From: Acetatifactor sp.
GTDB taxonomy: Bacteria > Bacillota > Clostridia > Lachnospirales > Lachnospiraceae
Assembly: GCA_016290775.1 (NCBI GenBank)
Contig: JAEEVF010000006.1
Coordinates: forward strand, 1-51,989
Length of the DNA: 51,989 nucleotides
Direction: 5' to 3'
The notes below the pieces were generated by a model. The model ran no database searches and had not been told where the DNA came from. It worked only from the letters and a program-made list of their open reading frames with translations. The translations under genes and the position numbers were made by a program. Below, piece by piece: positions 1-7,856 of this stretch; the stretch's first letter is position 1; each line of letters starts with the position of its first letter.

Positions 1-1
1 T

Positions 2-223
2 AGGTATTTGTGGGAGAAAGAAATTGTACCGGGTGATGATCATGTTATGATCTGCCTTGAAGTCGTAGGCGGGCATATAGAGAAGGATTATATGGAGGAT
101 ATGTTTGGAGATAAAGGGGTTCTTTACAATGTCCATTATCCGATAAATCCGGAAGACGTGAAAGAAAAAGGTTGCGATTATGTGGCTGCACTTAGGAAAG
201 TAAATCAATCCTACGAATATTGA
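2..223 (+). CDS. C-terminal end of a flavin reductase-like protein (partial)
   Basis: The frame is open from the left edge of the window (RYLWEKEIV...), so this is the last 73 codons of a longer gene. The tail contains CLEVVGGHIEKD and GVLYNVHYPINPE, which I associate from memory with the C-terminus of flavin reductase-like (FMN-binding split-barrel) proteins of Clostridia; no catalytic motif is visible in the fragment. It ends 67 bases before the phosphatase remnant at 290 and belongs to the chromosome left of the island. The call rests on resemblance only. Confidence 0.4.
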   Translation, partial: RYLWEKEIVPGDDHVMICLEVVGGHIEKDYMEDMFGDKGVLYNVHYPINPEDVKEKGCDYVAALRKVNQSYEY

Positions 224-289
224 TGAGATATGAAATATATGAGCAAAACTACGATTGAAAAAAATTCTGAAGTGTAAAGGATACGAAAA

Positions 290-340
290 ATGATAAAGGT
301 ACTTTTCATCTGCCACGGCAAGATACGAACACAAGATTAA
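290..340 (+). pseudogene. 5' remnant of a low-molecular-weight tyrosine phosphatase gene
   Basis: Codons 1-10 read MIKVLFICHG, identical in protein to the start of the intact phosphatase at 18110, but six of these codons differ at the third base. After GGC the reading diverges (KIRTQD, then stop at 338). A proper ribosome binding site (AAAGG, 276-280) lies 9 bases before the ATG. The simplest reading is that this is the original host promoter, leader and gene start, separated from the rest of its gene by integration of the island. Confidence 0.8.
311..321. other. Candidate left attachment core of the island
   Basis: TGCCACGGCAA lies at codons 8-11 of the phosphatase remnant, exactly where homology to the intact gene stops. 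The right-hand counterpart at 18131 is TGCCATGGCAA, with one mismatch. Both are inverted repeats (TGCC/GGCA) around a two-base centre, as expected of tyrosine-recombinase core sites. Tn916-family integrases tolerate mismatched crossover sequences, so one difference is acceptable. The exact crossover base is inferred. Confidence 0.6.
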
Positions 341-345
341 GAATG

Positions 346-407
346 CAGTAAAATAAAGGGATTTAGGTGCTTCGGAGAGGTCGCGTACCCCCGTTGTGCC
401 CCCATGA
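346..407. repeat. Left-end copies of integrase arm-like repeats
   Basis: CAGTAAAATAAA (346-357) and TACCCCC (386-392), followed by a second CCCCC (400-404), match in order and orientation CAGTAAAATCAA (17929-17940) and TACCCCC (17962-17968, 17974-17980) beside the integrase. Their presence just inside both ends of the island suggests binding sites for integrase or excisionase. The spacing differs slightly (38 against 31 bases between the two motifs). Confidence 0.4.
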
Positions 408-450
408 TACCCCTATGTTTGTTTGTCGAATTTGAAAGGACTTTCCGAGA

Positions 451-487
451 AGAAAAAGAAGAGCGTTCGCGGCTGCGAAGGCTCTTC
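451..487 (-). terminator. Terminator of the minus-strand DUF4417/AHH operon
   Basis: A 13-bp stem with one mismatch (458-470 with 475-487, loop GGCT) is followed on the minus strand by a T-rich run (complement of 451-457). It lies 120 bases past the stop of the last gene of the operon (608). Nothing else coding is evident between 341 and 607; the short open frames there cross this hairpin and lack ribosome binding sites. Confidence 0.7.
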
Positions 488-607
488 TTCATTGCGGTGG
501 GATTCGTGTTGTTTGGGAAAACATTGAAGAAACCGCGCAATTTCATCCCCAAAATATTGAAGAGTGACATTTTTGGTTTCTCTCTATAGGCATCATTCTA
601 TCAAAAC

Positions 608-964
608 TTAGTTTTCCTCACTATCGGCTTCGACTTCAGCGTCTATCATATCTTGTGTTTCCTGTTCAATTTCTTGATAGCTTTCAGTTAGATTAGATAT
701 ATAGTTTCGAGATGTCAGTTCGCCATCTTCATAAATTTCTACGGTCGCGCCACTTTTGACAAGTTCATCATAGCAGCGTCTTACTTTGCGGATGCCGGGA
801 GTGCTTGTATATTCACAGCCGAAAACATAATGACCAGAGTTGATGGCGGTTTTTATTTCCGCGATTGAAGCGTTGTTATATTTCCTGAGAATGGATATAC
901 ATTTGGCCATGTTACCAGGGTTCTTGACGATTAAAGCGATAGTATCTTCGTCTGTGTAATGCAT
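608..964 (-). CDS. Small protein of unknown function, last gene of the AHH operon
   Basis: A 118-residue acidic protein. The start is the ATG at 964, preceded by AGGAGGT (971-977); a longer open frame to 994 has no such site. Residues about 8-85 (IALIVKNPGN, SILRKYNNASIAEIKTAI, SGATVEIYEDG) have the alternating helix/strand pattern and the final GATVEI motif seen in the C-terminal domain of ribosomal protein L7/L12, but this is a fold-level resemblance only. The tail is Glu/Asp-rich. It follows the DUF4274 gene by 37 bases and is probably cotranscribed with it. It may be an immunity or accessory factor of the nuclease cassette; no function can be assigned. Confidence 0.7.
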   Translation of the reverse strand: MHYTDEDTIALIVKNPGNMAKCISILRKYNNASIAEIKTAINSGHYVFGCEYTSTPGIRKVRRCYDELVKSGATVEIYEDGELTSRNYISNLTESYQEIEQETQDMIDAEVEADSEEN

Positions 965-1001
965 TTGCTTACCTCCTAGAATTCGAATGGACAATTAAAC
1001 A

Positions 1002-1439
1002 CTAGATAGAAATGTCATAATCCTCGCCATCGATCTTTGTGATGAATATGATTTCGTTCGAAGACAATACCTTCTTAAGCTTGTATTCCTGAACCTTTGA
1101 TAGTTCAGGGTCGTAACTGGCTTTGCCGGGACCAAACTTCCCATTGATGATTTGCTCATATAACATGGTGATAAAGTTCTTCCATTCTGGCAGAGAGTCC
1201 GCAGACGATTGGTCTTGAAGGAAGGTCAAACCATCAGCAACACGGAACAGAAGTAGTGCCACGCTTAGAGTACAATACTTATTTGCCATTATCGCTTTTG
1301 GGATTTCAAATCCGTCATCCCAGTTGTAATTGTACGCATATACAAAAAGGGTTTCTTCATCACTTATATTTTGTACATAGTTGATTGCTTGGGAAACATT
1401 GTCATTGTATAGGTGTTGTGCGATAGTCTCTTTGTTCAT
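1002..1439 (-). CDS. DUF4274 family protein, probable immunity protein
   Basis: 145 residues. The segment YNYNWDDGFEIPKAIMANK followed by C-x-L-x-x-A-L-L-L-F-x-x-A-D-G (residues about 37-70) is the signature I know for DUF4274. Proteins of this family are commonly found next to toxin domains, which fits its place directly downstream of an AHH nuclease gene: its start is 2 bases past that gene's stop, with AGAGGA as ribosome binding site. I infer, but cannot show, that it protects the host from the nuclease. There is no signal peptide or membrane segment, so it acts in the cytoplasm. Confidence 0.75.
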   Translation of the reverse strand: MNKETIAQHLYNDNVSQAINYVQNISDEETLFVYAYNYNWDDGFEIPKAIMANKYCTLSVALLLFRVADGLTFLQDQSSADSLPEWKNFITMLYEQIINGKFGPGKASYDPELSKVQEYKLKKVLSSNEIIFITKIDGEDYDISI

Positions 1440-1440
1440 A

Positions 1441-1959
1441 TCAGTATCCTCTCTTTTGGGTTATTCGATTATAGGTTCTTTCCAGTAAATCAATTGAAGC
1501 TCCCTGATCCGGATAGATTACTATACCGCTTTGCAACATTTTTCTTAAATTTGTTTGTAAATATTTTACATCATTTTGCAAAGAATTGATACTTGAATTT
1601 GAATTGATTTCGTCCAGTTTTTTCTTTACAAAACTGTTGTATGTAGAGTGAAAGCCTTTGTGCCTGGAAATAGCGCTGACGGCTGAATTTGGCTCACGCA
1701 GAAATATTCCATTTGAAACATCATCTAGATCAAAGCCCATTTTCTTAAGGACTGGATGAGCCCTTAATGCTACGGGGATTATATGTTGTGCCTGATAGCC
1801 TGTCCATTTTGTCTTTCTGCTCAATCCCATCGCTTGTAGCATGTTTTTTCCCAGTTTTTGAGAGCTCCCGCCGGTGACAATTCCGGCTGCACCGGGAACT
1901 AAACGCAACGATTTTGACCCTTTAGTTCCCCAATATAGTCCGCTGGATGCTTTGCTCAT
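1441..1959 (-). CDS. AHH-type HNH/Endo VII superfamily nuclease
   Basis: 172 residues. The nuclease core is YQAQHIIPVALRAHP (residues 55-69), NGIFLR, and H-K-G-F-H-S-T-Y-N-S-F-V further on, the pattern of the AHH nuclease family found as toxin tips of polymorphic toxins. The motif here reads A57-Q58-H59, so the first histidine of the name-giving AHH is glutamine while the second is kept. There is no long N-terminal delivery module: only a short Gly/Ser-rich stretch precedes the domain. The start is the ATG at 1959 with GAGGAGGTG just upstream, overlapping the end of the DUF4417 gene by 38 bases. Likely role: DNA or RNA cleavage inside the cell, as toxin or anti-phage effector; the target is unknown. 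Confidence 0.75.
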   Translation of the reverse strand: MSKASSGLYWGTKGSKSLRLVPGAAGIVTGGSSQKLGKNMLQAMGLSRKTKWTGYQAQHIIPVALRAHPVLKKMGFDLDDVSNGIFLREPNSAVSAISRHKGFHSTYNSFVKKKLDEINSNSSINSLQNDVKYLQTNLRKMLQSGIVIYPDQGASIDLLERTYNRITQKRGY

Positions 1960-2677
1960 TTGACTTCACCTCCTCAAAATAAGAATTAGTATCGCTTGGA
2001 AAATGGATGATCTGAATTCCGTTAGATTCTAAATCATCGAAGATGCTTAGGTTACGCGACCCATAGATTATCAGCGAACGAGGATTTAACAGGTCCATCA
2101 TGTGCTGTAGACCGGCTACGAAGATGTCTCTGTAAAAGGGATTCCTTAGATTACTTGCTACGGTTCCTATCGCATAAATGCTTTCCTTGGGAAGACCGTC
2201 AAAACAATATGACCATGTATCGGGCGGACCCCAACGCACATTATTAATGACGGATTGGCCGTTGTCGCCTAGCCAGACTCCTAGGGTACGCATGCGAAAA
2301 GTGTTCCAAATCTTTAGCGGCTCAGGGAAATCTAAATATGTAGAAAAATCCGGCGTAATTATTCCGTCAAAATGAGCGGAGATTTTGAGTAATTCTTCCG
2401 GATTCGTCCATATGCTGTTGCGGGCGCCGTCAAAGAACTGATCATCTATGTAAAAATGGATGACGGAATTGCAGTGAAAGCTTTTGTTTCCGTTTCGCAG
2501 TTCTTTTAGATAAAGTGTCTTTGCATTTTTGTAGGAAATCAGGTGTCTGGGCGCATAAAGCGCAGTGGTTTTACAATATGGAATGTCGTTAGGGCTGTAT
2601 TGAGCTCTCTCCAGCATGAAAGCATTCCAAAGGTCTTTACAACTGATACGGGGATTGGTAATAATGGTTTTTTTCAT
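1922..2677 (-). CDS. DUF4417 family protein
   Basis: 251 residues from the ATG at 2677, which has AAGGAGG (2687-2693) at good spacing; a longer open frame exists but lacks a binding site. Recognisable blocks are HFYIDDQFFDG, ISAHFDGIITPDFSTYLDFP, WNTFRMRTLGVWL, VRWG and CFDGLP, then NPRSLIIYGS near the C-terminus. This is the DUF4417 pattern, common in phages and mobile elements, of unknown biochemical activity. It is first in a four-gene minus-strand operon and overlaps the AHH nuclease gene by 38 bases, implying translational coupling and a joint function. The strictly spaced acidic and aromatic residues suggest an enzyme, but this is conjecture. Confidence 0.75.
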   Translation of the reverse strand: MKKTIITNPRISCKDLWNAFMLERAQYSPNDIPYCKTTALYAPRHLISYKNAKTLYLKELRNGNKSFHCNSVIHFYIDDQFFDGARNSIWTNPEELLKISAHFDGIITPDFSTYLDFPEPLKIWNTFRMRTLGVWLGDNGQSVINNVRWGPPDTWSYCFDGLPKESIYAIGTVASNLRNPFYRDIFVAGLQHMMDLLNPRSLIIYGSRNLSIFDDLESNGIQIIHFPSDTNSYFEEVKSNEQSIQRTILGN

Positions 2678-2700
2678 GTTATGTTTCCTCCTTAAACTAA

Positions 2701-2729
2701 TTGTGAGATTGGGCTTTCTATGGTAAAAT
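2701..2729 (+). promoter_or_regulatory. Promoter for the 2775-5069 gene pair
   Basis: TTGTGA, a 17-base spacer, then TAAAAT (2724-2729), with TGG immediately before the -10 box (extended -10). It lies in the divergent region between the minus-strand operon and the 407-residue protein, 45 bases before the chosen start. No equally good promoter was found for the opposite strand. Confidence 0.6.
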
Positions 2730-2774
2730 CGTATCAGAAGATGATTTTTGCCCCGTACACAAAAGGGGACGAAT

Positions 2775-3998
2775 GTGGACAAAAAGCTTTTGGGGATAAG
2801 CGAGGAAACTATGAGATTTTTTGAGTTTTTGAAAATATGTAAGGCGTATCTGATGGATGATATGTCAGTACATGATTTTATGAGTGCTTTCTTTGCGGAG
2901 ATCACGGCTTGTGACGAAGGGGATGCTCTAAATGAAACATGTCCTTTTCAGAAGATTTCGGATAAAAGTAAAGCAAAAAAAGTGTTTTATGGCGAGAGGG
3001 AACTGTCAAAAAAGGACGCCATTTATGTAAAGAGTCATTTTGATGAAGAGGCTTTTATGTCTTTGATAGAGAGCCGGCCGGATTACATTCAACAGAATCT
3101 TATCGATGAATTAAAAAGACATAAAATAGAAGTGGATTTTTCAATGCTTACCCAGAAAATGTGCAGCATGTTCAGGGAATACATGGATGATATACTGGAT
3201 AGAAAAACAGAAAAGCAAATAGCTAAAGTGATTAAGGAAGAATCAGATGTCCCAACAAAACAAATTGTTGAAGACAGTGTAGATTCTGAAACATTAAAAT
3301 TGGCACGGAATTTTTGCATTGATTTTGAAGAGCAGAGAGATTTAATTATTCTATGTCAAATGGCAAAGTATATTGATCCTCTTCATAAGCACGTTCGACC
3401 AATGTATACGGAATATTTACGGCAAAGCGAAGAAGTGCAAAGGGAAATCATGTCGTTGTGTAATATACCGATGCTTCAATTTGAAGAGGGATGGGAATAC
3501 AAGTATCTTGATATGTTTAGGGATGATATCAAGAGATTAGAATTAGTGACGGAAAAAGATTTGCTATATGATGGAGGGAAGTATTTTCATCGAGCCAAAA
3601 GATATGCGGAAATTGAAATTGATGAGTACAACACGAGGATATTTCCGGTGGTGCATACAAAATGCATGGCGGCGCTTTTCACTAGTCCTTATGGAGATTT
3701 ATTGAATTATATTGACGAATACTTGTATTATCAGGGAAACGAGGAAGCTATGAAAACAGTGGGCCAACCGCCTTTTGATTGGATGATTGATAATCTTGGA
3801 TTATTGAGCTGCCCAGAGGAGGATTTGACATATTGGATGTGTGTTTTTATATATAGTGCGTGTATGATAATTCCAAGGGAAATTAAAAAGGAAAAAAGGA
3901 TACGGAATGATTTTTCGATTCCGCAGATTTCTGATGCAAAGTATATGGAAGATTTATACTATTCGGCTTTAATGGCTCTTTATGAGTTATATTGTTGA
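2775..3998 (+). CDS. Unrecognised 407-residue protein, possible defence factor
   Basis: I do not recognise a named family. The start is taken as GTG at 2775 because AAAGGGGA lies 7 bases upstream; a TTG at 2748 has no binding site. The N-terminal half (about residues 15-150) is helical and charged and includes KKVFYGERELSKKDAIYV and DEEAFMSLIESRPDYIQQNL, a layout I associate loosely with helical N-terminal domains that precede effector domains in mobile-element genes. The second half (from about residue 185) is also helical, rich in Tyr, Glu and Lys, with no membrane segment or nuclease motif. It is followed after 42 bases by the Mrr-like nuclease on the same strand, so the two may form one defence unit. 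Confidence 0.6.
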   Translation: MDKKLLGISEETMRFFEFLKICKAYLMDDMSVHDFMSAFFAEITACDEGDALNETCPFQKISDKSKAKKVFYGERELSKKDAIYVKSHFDEEAFMSLIESRPDYIQQNLIDELKRHKIEVDFSMLTQKMCSMFREYMDDILDRKTEKQIAKVIKEESDVPTKQIVEDSVDSETLKLARNFCIDFEEQRDLIILCQMAKYIDPLHKHVRPMYTEYLRQSEEVQREIMSLCNIPMLQFEEGWEYKYLDMFRDDIKRLELVTEKDLLYDGGKYFHRAKRYAEIEIDEYNTRIFPVVHTKCMAALFTSPYGDLLNYIDEYLYYQGNEEAMKTVGQPPFDWMIDNLGLLSCPEEDLTYWMCVFIYSACMIIPREIKKEKRIRNDFSIPQISDAKYMEDLYYSALMALYELYC

Positions 3999-4040
3999 TG
4001 CTGAGGCTGTTCGGTAAATACAAATCGAAAGGAGAGACTT

Positions 4041-5069
4041 ATGAGCATTTGGTTATTTCGAGCTGGAAAGAATGGCGAATTCGAGAACAAGTTCCTAAAG
4101 GATAAGCGAATCTATTTGACATGGGACAATCTTAATGTTGACTTGTCTGAGTATAAGGATCGCAACAAGATCCTTCAGAAACTTCAGGACATGTATAACG
4201 GGGAAAAGGCCAATACGATAAAGAATTGGGCCTCGCAGATATATCCCATTGCACATCGTATTGAAAAGGGCGACTGGATTGTTTTGCCAAGCAAACTGTC
4301 TAACACGATTCATTTCGGAAAAGTAGTAGGGGATTATGTTTTTGATAAGGCGGCGGAGAATCCATATTATCATTACAGAACTGTGGAGTGGTTTGCAACG
4401 GACATTCCGCGGAATAACTTTGATCAGGATTTGTTATATTCTTTTGGCGCATTTATGACGGTATGTAAGATTACCAGGAATGATGCTGAAAAACGCATTA
4501 AGCAGATGGCGGAAAACGGATGGCAGGCAAAGCAGATTCAGACGAAGGCGTTTGCTGACGCTGACGATGTTGAAACGCAGTCACTAACGGATATCGAAGA
4601 AGCGGCAAAAGATTCCATTTCTAGGTTTATTTTACGTAAATTCAAAGGATACAAAATGGAGCAGCTTATCGCGGAAATATTAAAAGCGAAGGGATTTACC
4701 GTTTATCACAGCAAACAGGGATCTGACGGAGGAAAAGATTTGTTGGCGTCCGGTGGGGAGATGGGCTTTGGTTCGCCCAAAATCTGTGTTCAGGTGAAGT
4801 CTCATGATGCGCCAGTGGACAGACCTACGCTGGATCAGCTCGCGGGCGTGATGGCCAAGGTAAATGCGGAATACGGACTCCTCGTTTCATGGAGTGGTTT
4901 CAAGAGCAGCGTTGAGCAGGAAAGAGGAAATCAGTTCTTTAGAATTCGCTTATGGGATTCAGGGGATGTTATCAGAGAGATATTTGATAATTATGAGAAA
5001 TTAAGTTCCGAAATCCGCGCCGAAATCCCTCTCAAACGAATTTGGATGCTTAGTGATGACGGAGAATGA
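4041..5069 (+). CDS. Mrr-like restriction endonuclease with N-terminal recognition domain
   Basis: 342 residues, ATG with AAAGGAG upstream. The C-terminal part (about 200-300) has the Mrr-type PD-(D/E)XK core: helix KMEQLIAEILKAKGF, then SDGGKDLL with D233, then ICVQVKS with Q251 and K253, and LLVSWSGF. The Glu of the usual (D/E)XK is Gln, as is common in Mrr proteins. Residues 1-165, with IEKGDWIVLPSK and HFGKVVGDYVF, resemble the PUA/EVE-like N-terminal domains that read modified bases in such enzymes. It probably cleaves modified or foreign DNA. No methyltransferase is paired directly with it, consistent with a modification-dependent enzyme; the type I operon starts 49 bases later. Confidence 0.85.
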   Translation: MSIWLFRAGKNGEFENKFLKDKRIYLTWDNLNVDLSEYKDRNKILQKLQDMYNGEKANTIKNWASQIYPIAHRIEKGDWIVLPSKLSNTIHFGKVVGDYVFDKAAENPYYHYRTVEWFATDIPRNNFDQDLLYSFGAFMTVCKITRNDAEKRIKQMAENGWQAKQIQTKAFADADDVETQSLTDIEEAAKDSISRFILRKFKGYKMEQLIAEILKAKGFTVYHSKQGSDGGKDLLASGGEMGFGSPKICVQVKSHDAPVDRPTLDQLAGVMAKVNAEYGLLVSWSGFKSSVEQERGNQFFRIRLWDSGDVIREIFDNYEKLSSEIRAEIPLKRIWMLSDDGE

Positions 5070-5118
5070 TTCAAAAGCTATGACATTAAGGATTTAGAGA
5101 AAAATACTGGAGGTGGCC

Positions 5119-6690
5119 ATGGCAGACATAAAGAAAGAGCAGGAGCGCGATGAGCTCCATAAGGCTATATGGAGTATTGCTGATGACCTGCGCGGTGCGG
5201 TAGATGGATGGGATTTCAAACAATATGTTCTTGGAATCATGTTTTACCGTTATGTATCGGAGAATCTGACCAATTACATAGACGAAGGCGAACATGCGGC
5301 CGGAAATGCAGCATTTGATTATACAACCATGAGCGACGATGAGGCTGAAGGGGCCAGAGAAGGACTCGTTGAGGAAAAGGGATTCTTCATTCTGCCTTCC
5401 GAGCTGTTTTGCAATGTTCGCAAAAGGGCTGATAAGGACGAAAACCTGAACGAAACCCTGGAAAGAATTTTTAATCATATCGAGGATTCCGCGAAGGGAT
5501 CCGACAGTGAGTCGGACTTCGCTGGTTTGTTCGACGACATTGACGTTAACAGCAATAAGCTGGGCGCGACCGTTGCAAAGCGTAACGAGAAGCTTGTGAA
5601 GCTCCTGAACGGCATTGGAGACATGAAACTGGGCAATTATCAGGATAATACCATTGATGCGTTTGGTGATGCGTATGAGTTCCTAATGGGTATGTATGCT
5701 TCGAATGCCGGAAAGAGCGGCGGTGAGTATTATACTCCGCAGGAGGTATCGGAGCTTTTGACAAAGCTTGCAATTGTAGGCAAGAAGGAGATTAACAAAA
5801 TATATGATCCAGCATGCGGATCTGGATCGCTGCTCCTGAAAGCAGCAAAGATCCTTGGGAAGGAAAACGTGCGCCAGGGCTTCTTTGGGCAGGAAGTAAA
5901 TATTACGACGTATAACCTTTGCCGTATTAACATGTTCCTGCATGATATCGGTTTTGATAAGTTTAGCATTGCATGTGAGGACACGCTTGTTTCTCCTCAG
6001 CACTGGGATGATGAGCCGTTCGAGGTTATCGTTTCAAATCCACCGTATTCCATCAAATGGGAAGGGGATGAGAATCCCTTGCTCATAAATGACCCCCGAT
6101 TTGCTCCGGCGGGCGTTCTTGCGCCGAAGTCAAAGGCTGACCTTGCATTTATCATGCATTCTCTGTCTTGGCTTGCAACCAACGGAACGGCAGCCATCGT
6201 ATGTTTCCCCGGGATTATGTACAGAGGTGGCGCGGAGCAGAAGATCAGGAAATACCTCATAGATAACAACTATGTAGACTGCGTTATTCAGCTTCCGGGT
6301 AATCTGTTCTTTGGCACGTCCATTGCTACCTGCATTATGGTGCTGAAGAAGGCTAAGACGGATAACAATATTTTGTTTATAGATGCCACCAAAGAATGCA
6401 TTAAGGTGACAAATAACAATAAGCTGACGGGAACAAACATTGAAAACATTGTAGGCCAGTTTACGTCCCGTGAGGAGAAGGCGCATTACGCGCATTTGGC
6501 TTCTTATGACGAGGTATCCGGGAATGACTATAATTTGTCTGTTTCGACATATGTTGAAGCAGAAGATACCAGGGAGCAAGTTGACATCGTGAAACTCAAC
6601 GCAGAAATCAAAGAAATAGTAGCTCGTGAGCAGTTCCTTCGTGATGAGATTGACAAGATCATCGCGGACATCGAGGGAGGGCAGAATTAG
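5119..6690 (+). CDS. hsdM: Type I restriction-modification DNA methyltransferase subunit
   Basis: 523 residues. The ATG at 5119 is chosen because GGAGGT (5109-5114) precedes it; the upstream GTG at 5113 is inside that site. Order: helical HsdM N-terminal domain (about 10-145), then the N6-adenine methyltransferase domain with SAM-binding DPACGSG starting at D230 and catalytic N307-P-P-Y310. GDAYEFLMGMY and GGEYYTPQEV are typical HsdM blocks. It methylates adenine in the site chosen by HsdS (M2S1 complex) and is needed for both modification and restriction. First gene of the operon; its stop overlaps the start of the next gene by one base. Confidence 0.95.
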   Translation: MADIKKEQERDELHKAIWSIADDLRGAVDGWDFKQYVLGIMFYRYVSENLTNYIDEGEHAAGNAAFDYTTMSDDEAEGAREGLVEEKGFFILPSELFCNVRKRADKDENLNETLERIFNHIEDSAKGSDSESDFAGLFDDIDVNSNKLGATVAKRNEKLVKLLNGIGDMKLGNYQDNTIDAFGDAYEFLMGMYASNAGKSGGEYYTPQEVSELLTKLAIVGKKEINKIYDPACGSGSLLLKAAKILGKENVRQGFFGQEVNITTYNLCRINMFLHDIGFDKFSIACEDTLVSPQHWDDEPFEVIVSNPPYSIKWEGDENPLLINDPRFAPAGVLAPKSKADLAFIMHSLSWLATNGTAAIVCFPGIMYRGGAEQKIRKYLIDNNYVDCVIQLPGNLFFGTSIATCIMVLKKAKTDNNILFIDATKECIKVTNNNKLTGTNIENIVGQFTSREEKAHYAHLASYDEVSGNDYNLSVSTYVEAEDTREQVDIVKLNAEIKEIVAREQFLRDEIDKIIADIEGGQN

Positions 6691-7856
6691 TGAGTGATAT
6701 TGTAAAAATCGATAAAGAGTATTCTAAATGGATTTCAGAAGTATCAAAAAGATTCTGCCAATGTCAGGTTAAGGCGGCTATAAAAGTTAATGAAGAGATG
6801 CTCAGATTCTTTTGGACACTCGGAAAAGATATGGAAGAGAAAAAGGGCGCTTATGCGTGGGGAAGCAAATTTTACTCCAGAGTTAGTAAGGACTTGATTG
6901 ATGCACTCCCGGAAGTGAAATCATTCTCACCGAGAAATCTTCAATACATGAACCAGTTTTTTAGGTTATTTCCTAACGCTTCAAATGCGAAACAAGCTGT
7001 TTCGCATTTAGAAACATCCGATTTTACGCACCAGACTGATGCGCAAAATGAAAAAAATGAAATTGCGCACCAGGTTGATGCGCAAATGGGTGAAGGGATT
7101 GTTTTTTGTATTCCGTGGGGCCACATAAAGGTAATTCTTGATAAATGTAAAGATGACAGGGACAAGGCTTTGTTCTATGTGAAGAAAACCTTGGATAATT
7201 ATTGGTCACGTGCCGTCCTTTTGAATTTCATTGGAACGGATTTATATGAAAGACAGGGGAAGGCTGTTTCTAATTTTGCTCTTACGCTTCCGGATACAAG
7301 AAGTGACCTTGCCCAGGCAATCACAAAGGATCCGTATAACTTTGATTTTCTCGCAATCCGCGAAAAGTATGATGAGAAAGAACTAAAAGATGCCCTGATG
7401 GACAATATAGGCAAGTTTCTTTTGGAACTTGGAAATGGATTTGCGTTCGTCGGAAGAGAGGTTAGATTGCAGATCGGTGAGACTGAAGAATTCATCGACA
7501 TGCTTTTTTACAATATCAAGCTGCACTGCTATGTGGTTGTAGAAGTGAAGGTTGAGGAATTCAATGCTCGTGATATGGGACAGCTTGGAACCTATATGGT
7601 GACAGTAAACCATCATTTGAAGGGTGAAGGAGATGGACCGACACTGGGACTAATCATCTGCAAGTCGAAGGATAACGTAAAGGCTCAGTATGCCCTGGAA
7701 GCAAGCAGTCAGCCCATGGGTATTTCAGCGTATGACATCAATACTTTCCTTCCGGAAGATTATAAGTCCTCTCTTCCCACGATTGAAGAAATTGAGGCGG
7801 AACTGTCAGATGCGTCTGATAGCGACTCCAATGATATGGGAGGTCAGAACGCATGA
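6690..7856 (+). CDS. DUF1016/YhcG-type PD-(D/E)XK nuclease inside the type I operon
   Basis: 388 residues from a GTG overlapping the hsdM stop (binding site GAGGGAGG). The N-terminal DUF1016 winged-helix region (about 10-110, with FFWTLGKDMEEKKG and PRNLQYMNQFFRLF) is followed by IPWGHIKVILDKC and a PDDEXK domain whose active-site candidates are D270 (EFIDMLFYN) and E285-V-K287 (VVVEVKVEEF). Between them is a degenerate repeat (residues about 111-134: THQTDAQ and AHQVDAQ). YhcG-type proteins are often found with type I systems and with mobile elements, but their job is not settled. Its stop overlaps hsdS in ATGA, so it is translated with the restriction complex and may be an auxiliary nuclease. 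Confidence 0.9.
   Translation: MSDIVKIDKEYSKWISEVSKRFCQCQVKAAIKVNEEMLRFFWTLGKDMEEKKGAYAWGSKFYSRVSKDLIDALPEVKSFSPRNLQYMNQFFRLFPNASNAKQAVSHLETSDFTHQTDAQNEKNEIAHQVDAQMGEGIVFCIPWGHIKVILDKCKDDRDKALFYVKKTLDNYWSRAVLLNFIGTDLYERQGKAVSNFALTLPDTRSDLAQAITKDPYNFDFLAIREKYDEKELKDALMDNIGKFLLELGNGFAFVGREVRLQIGETEEFIDMLFYNIKLHCYVVVEVKVEEFNARDMGQLGTYMVTVNHHLKGEGDGPTLGLIICKSKDNVKAQYALEASSQPMGISAYDINTFLPEDYKSSLPTIEEIEAELSDASDSDSNDMGGQNA

Noticed and set aside
311..321. tRNA gene as integration target
   Set aside because: No tRNA-like sequence at either end; the matching sequence is protein-coding.
404..589. 61-codon open frame near the left island end, and an overlapping minus-strand frame at 337-570
   Set aside because: Both cross the terminator hairpin 458-487 and have no ribosome binding site.
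5113..5118. GTG at 5113 as hsdM start
   Set aside because: It lies inside the GGAGGT binding site of the ATG at 5119.
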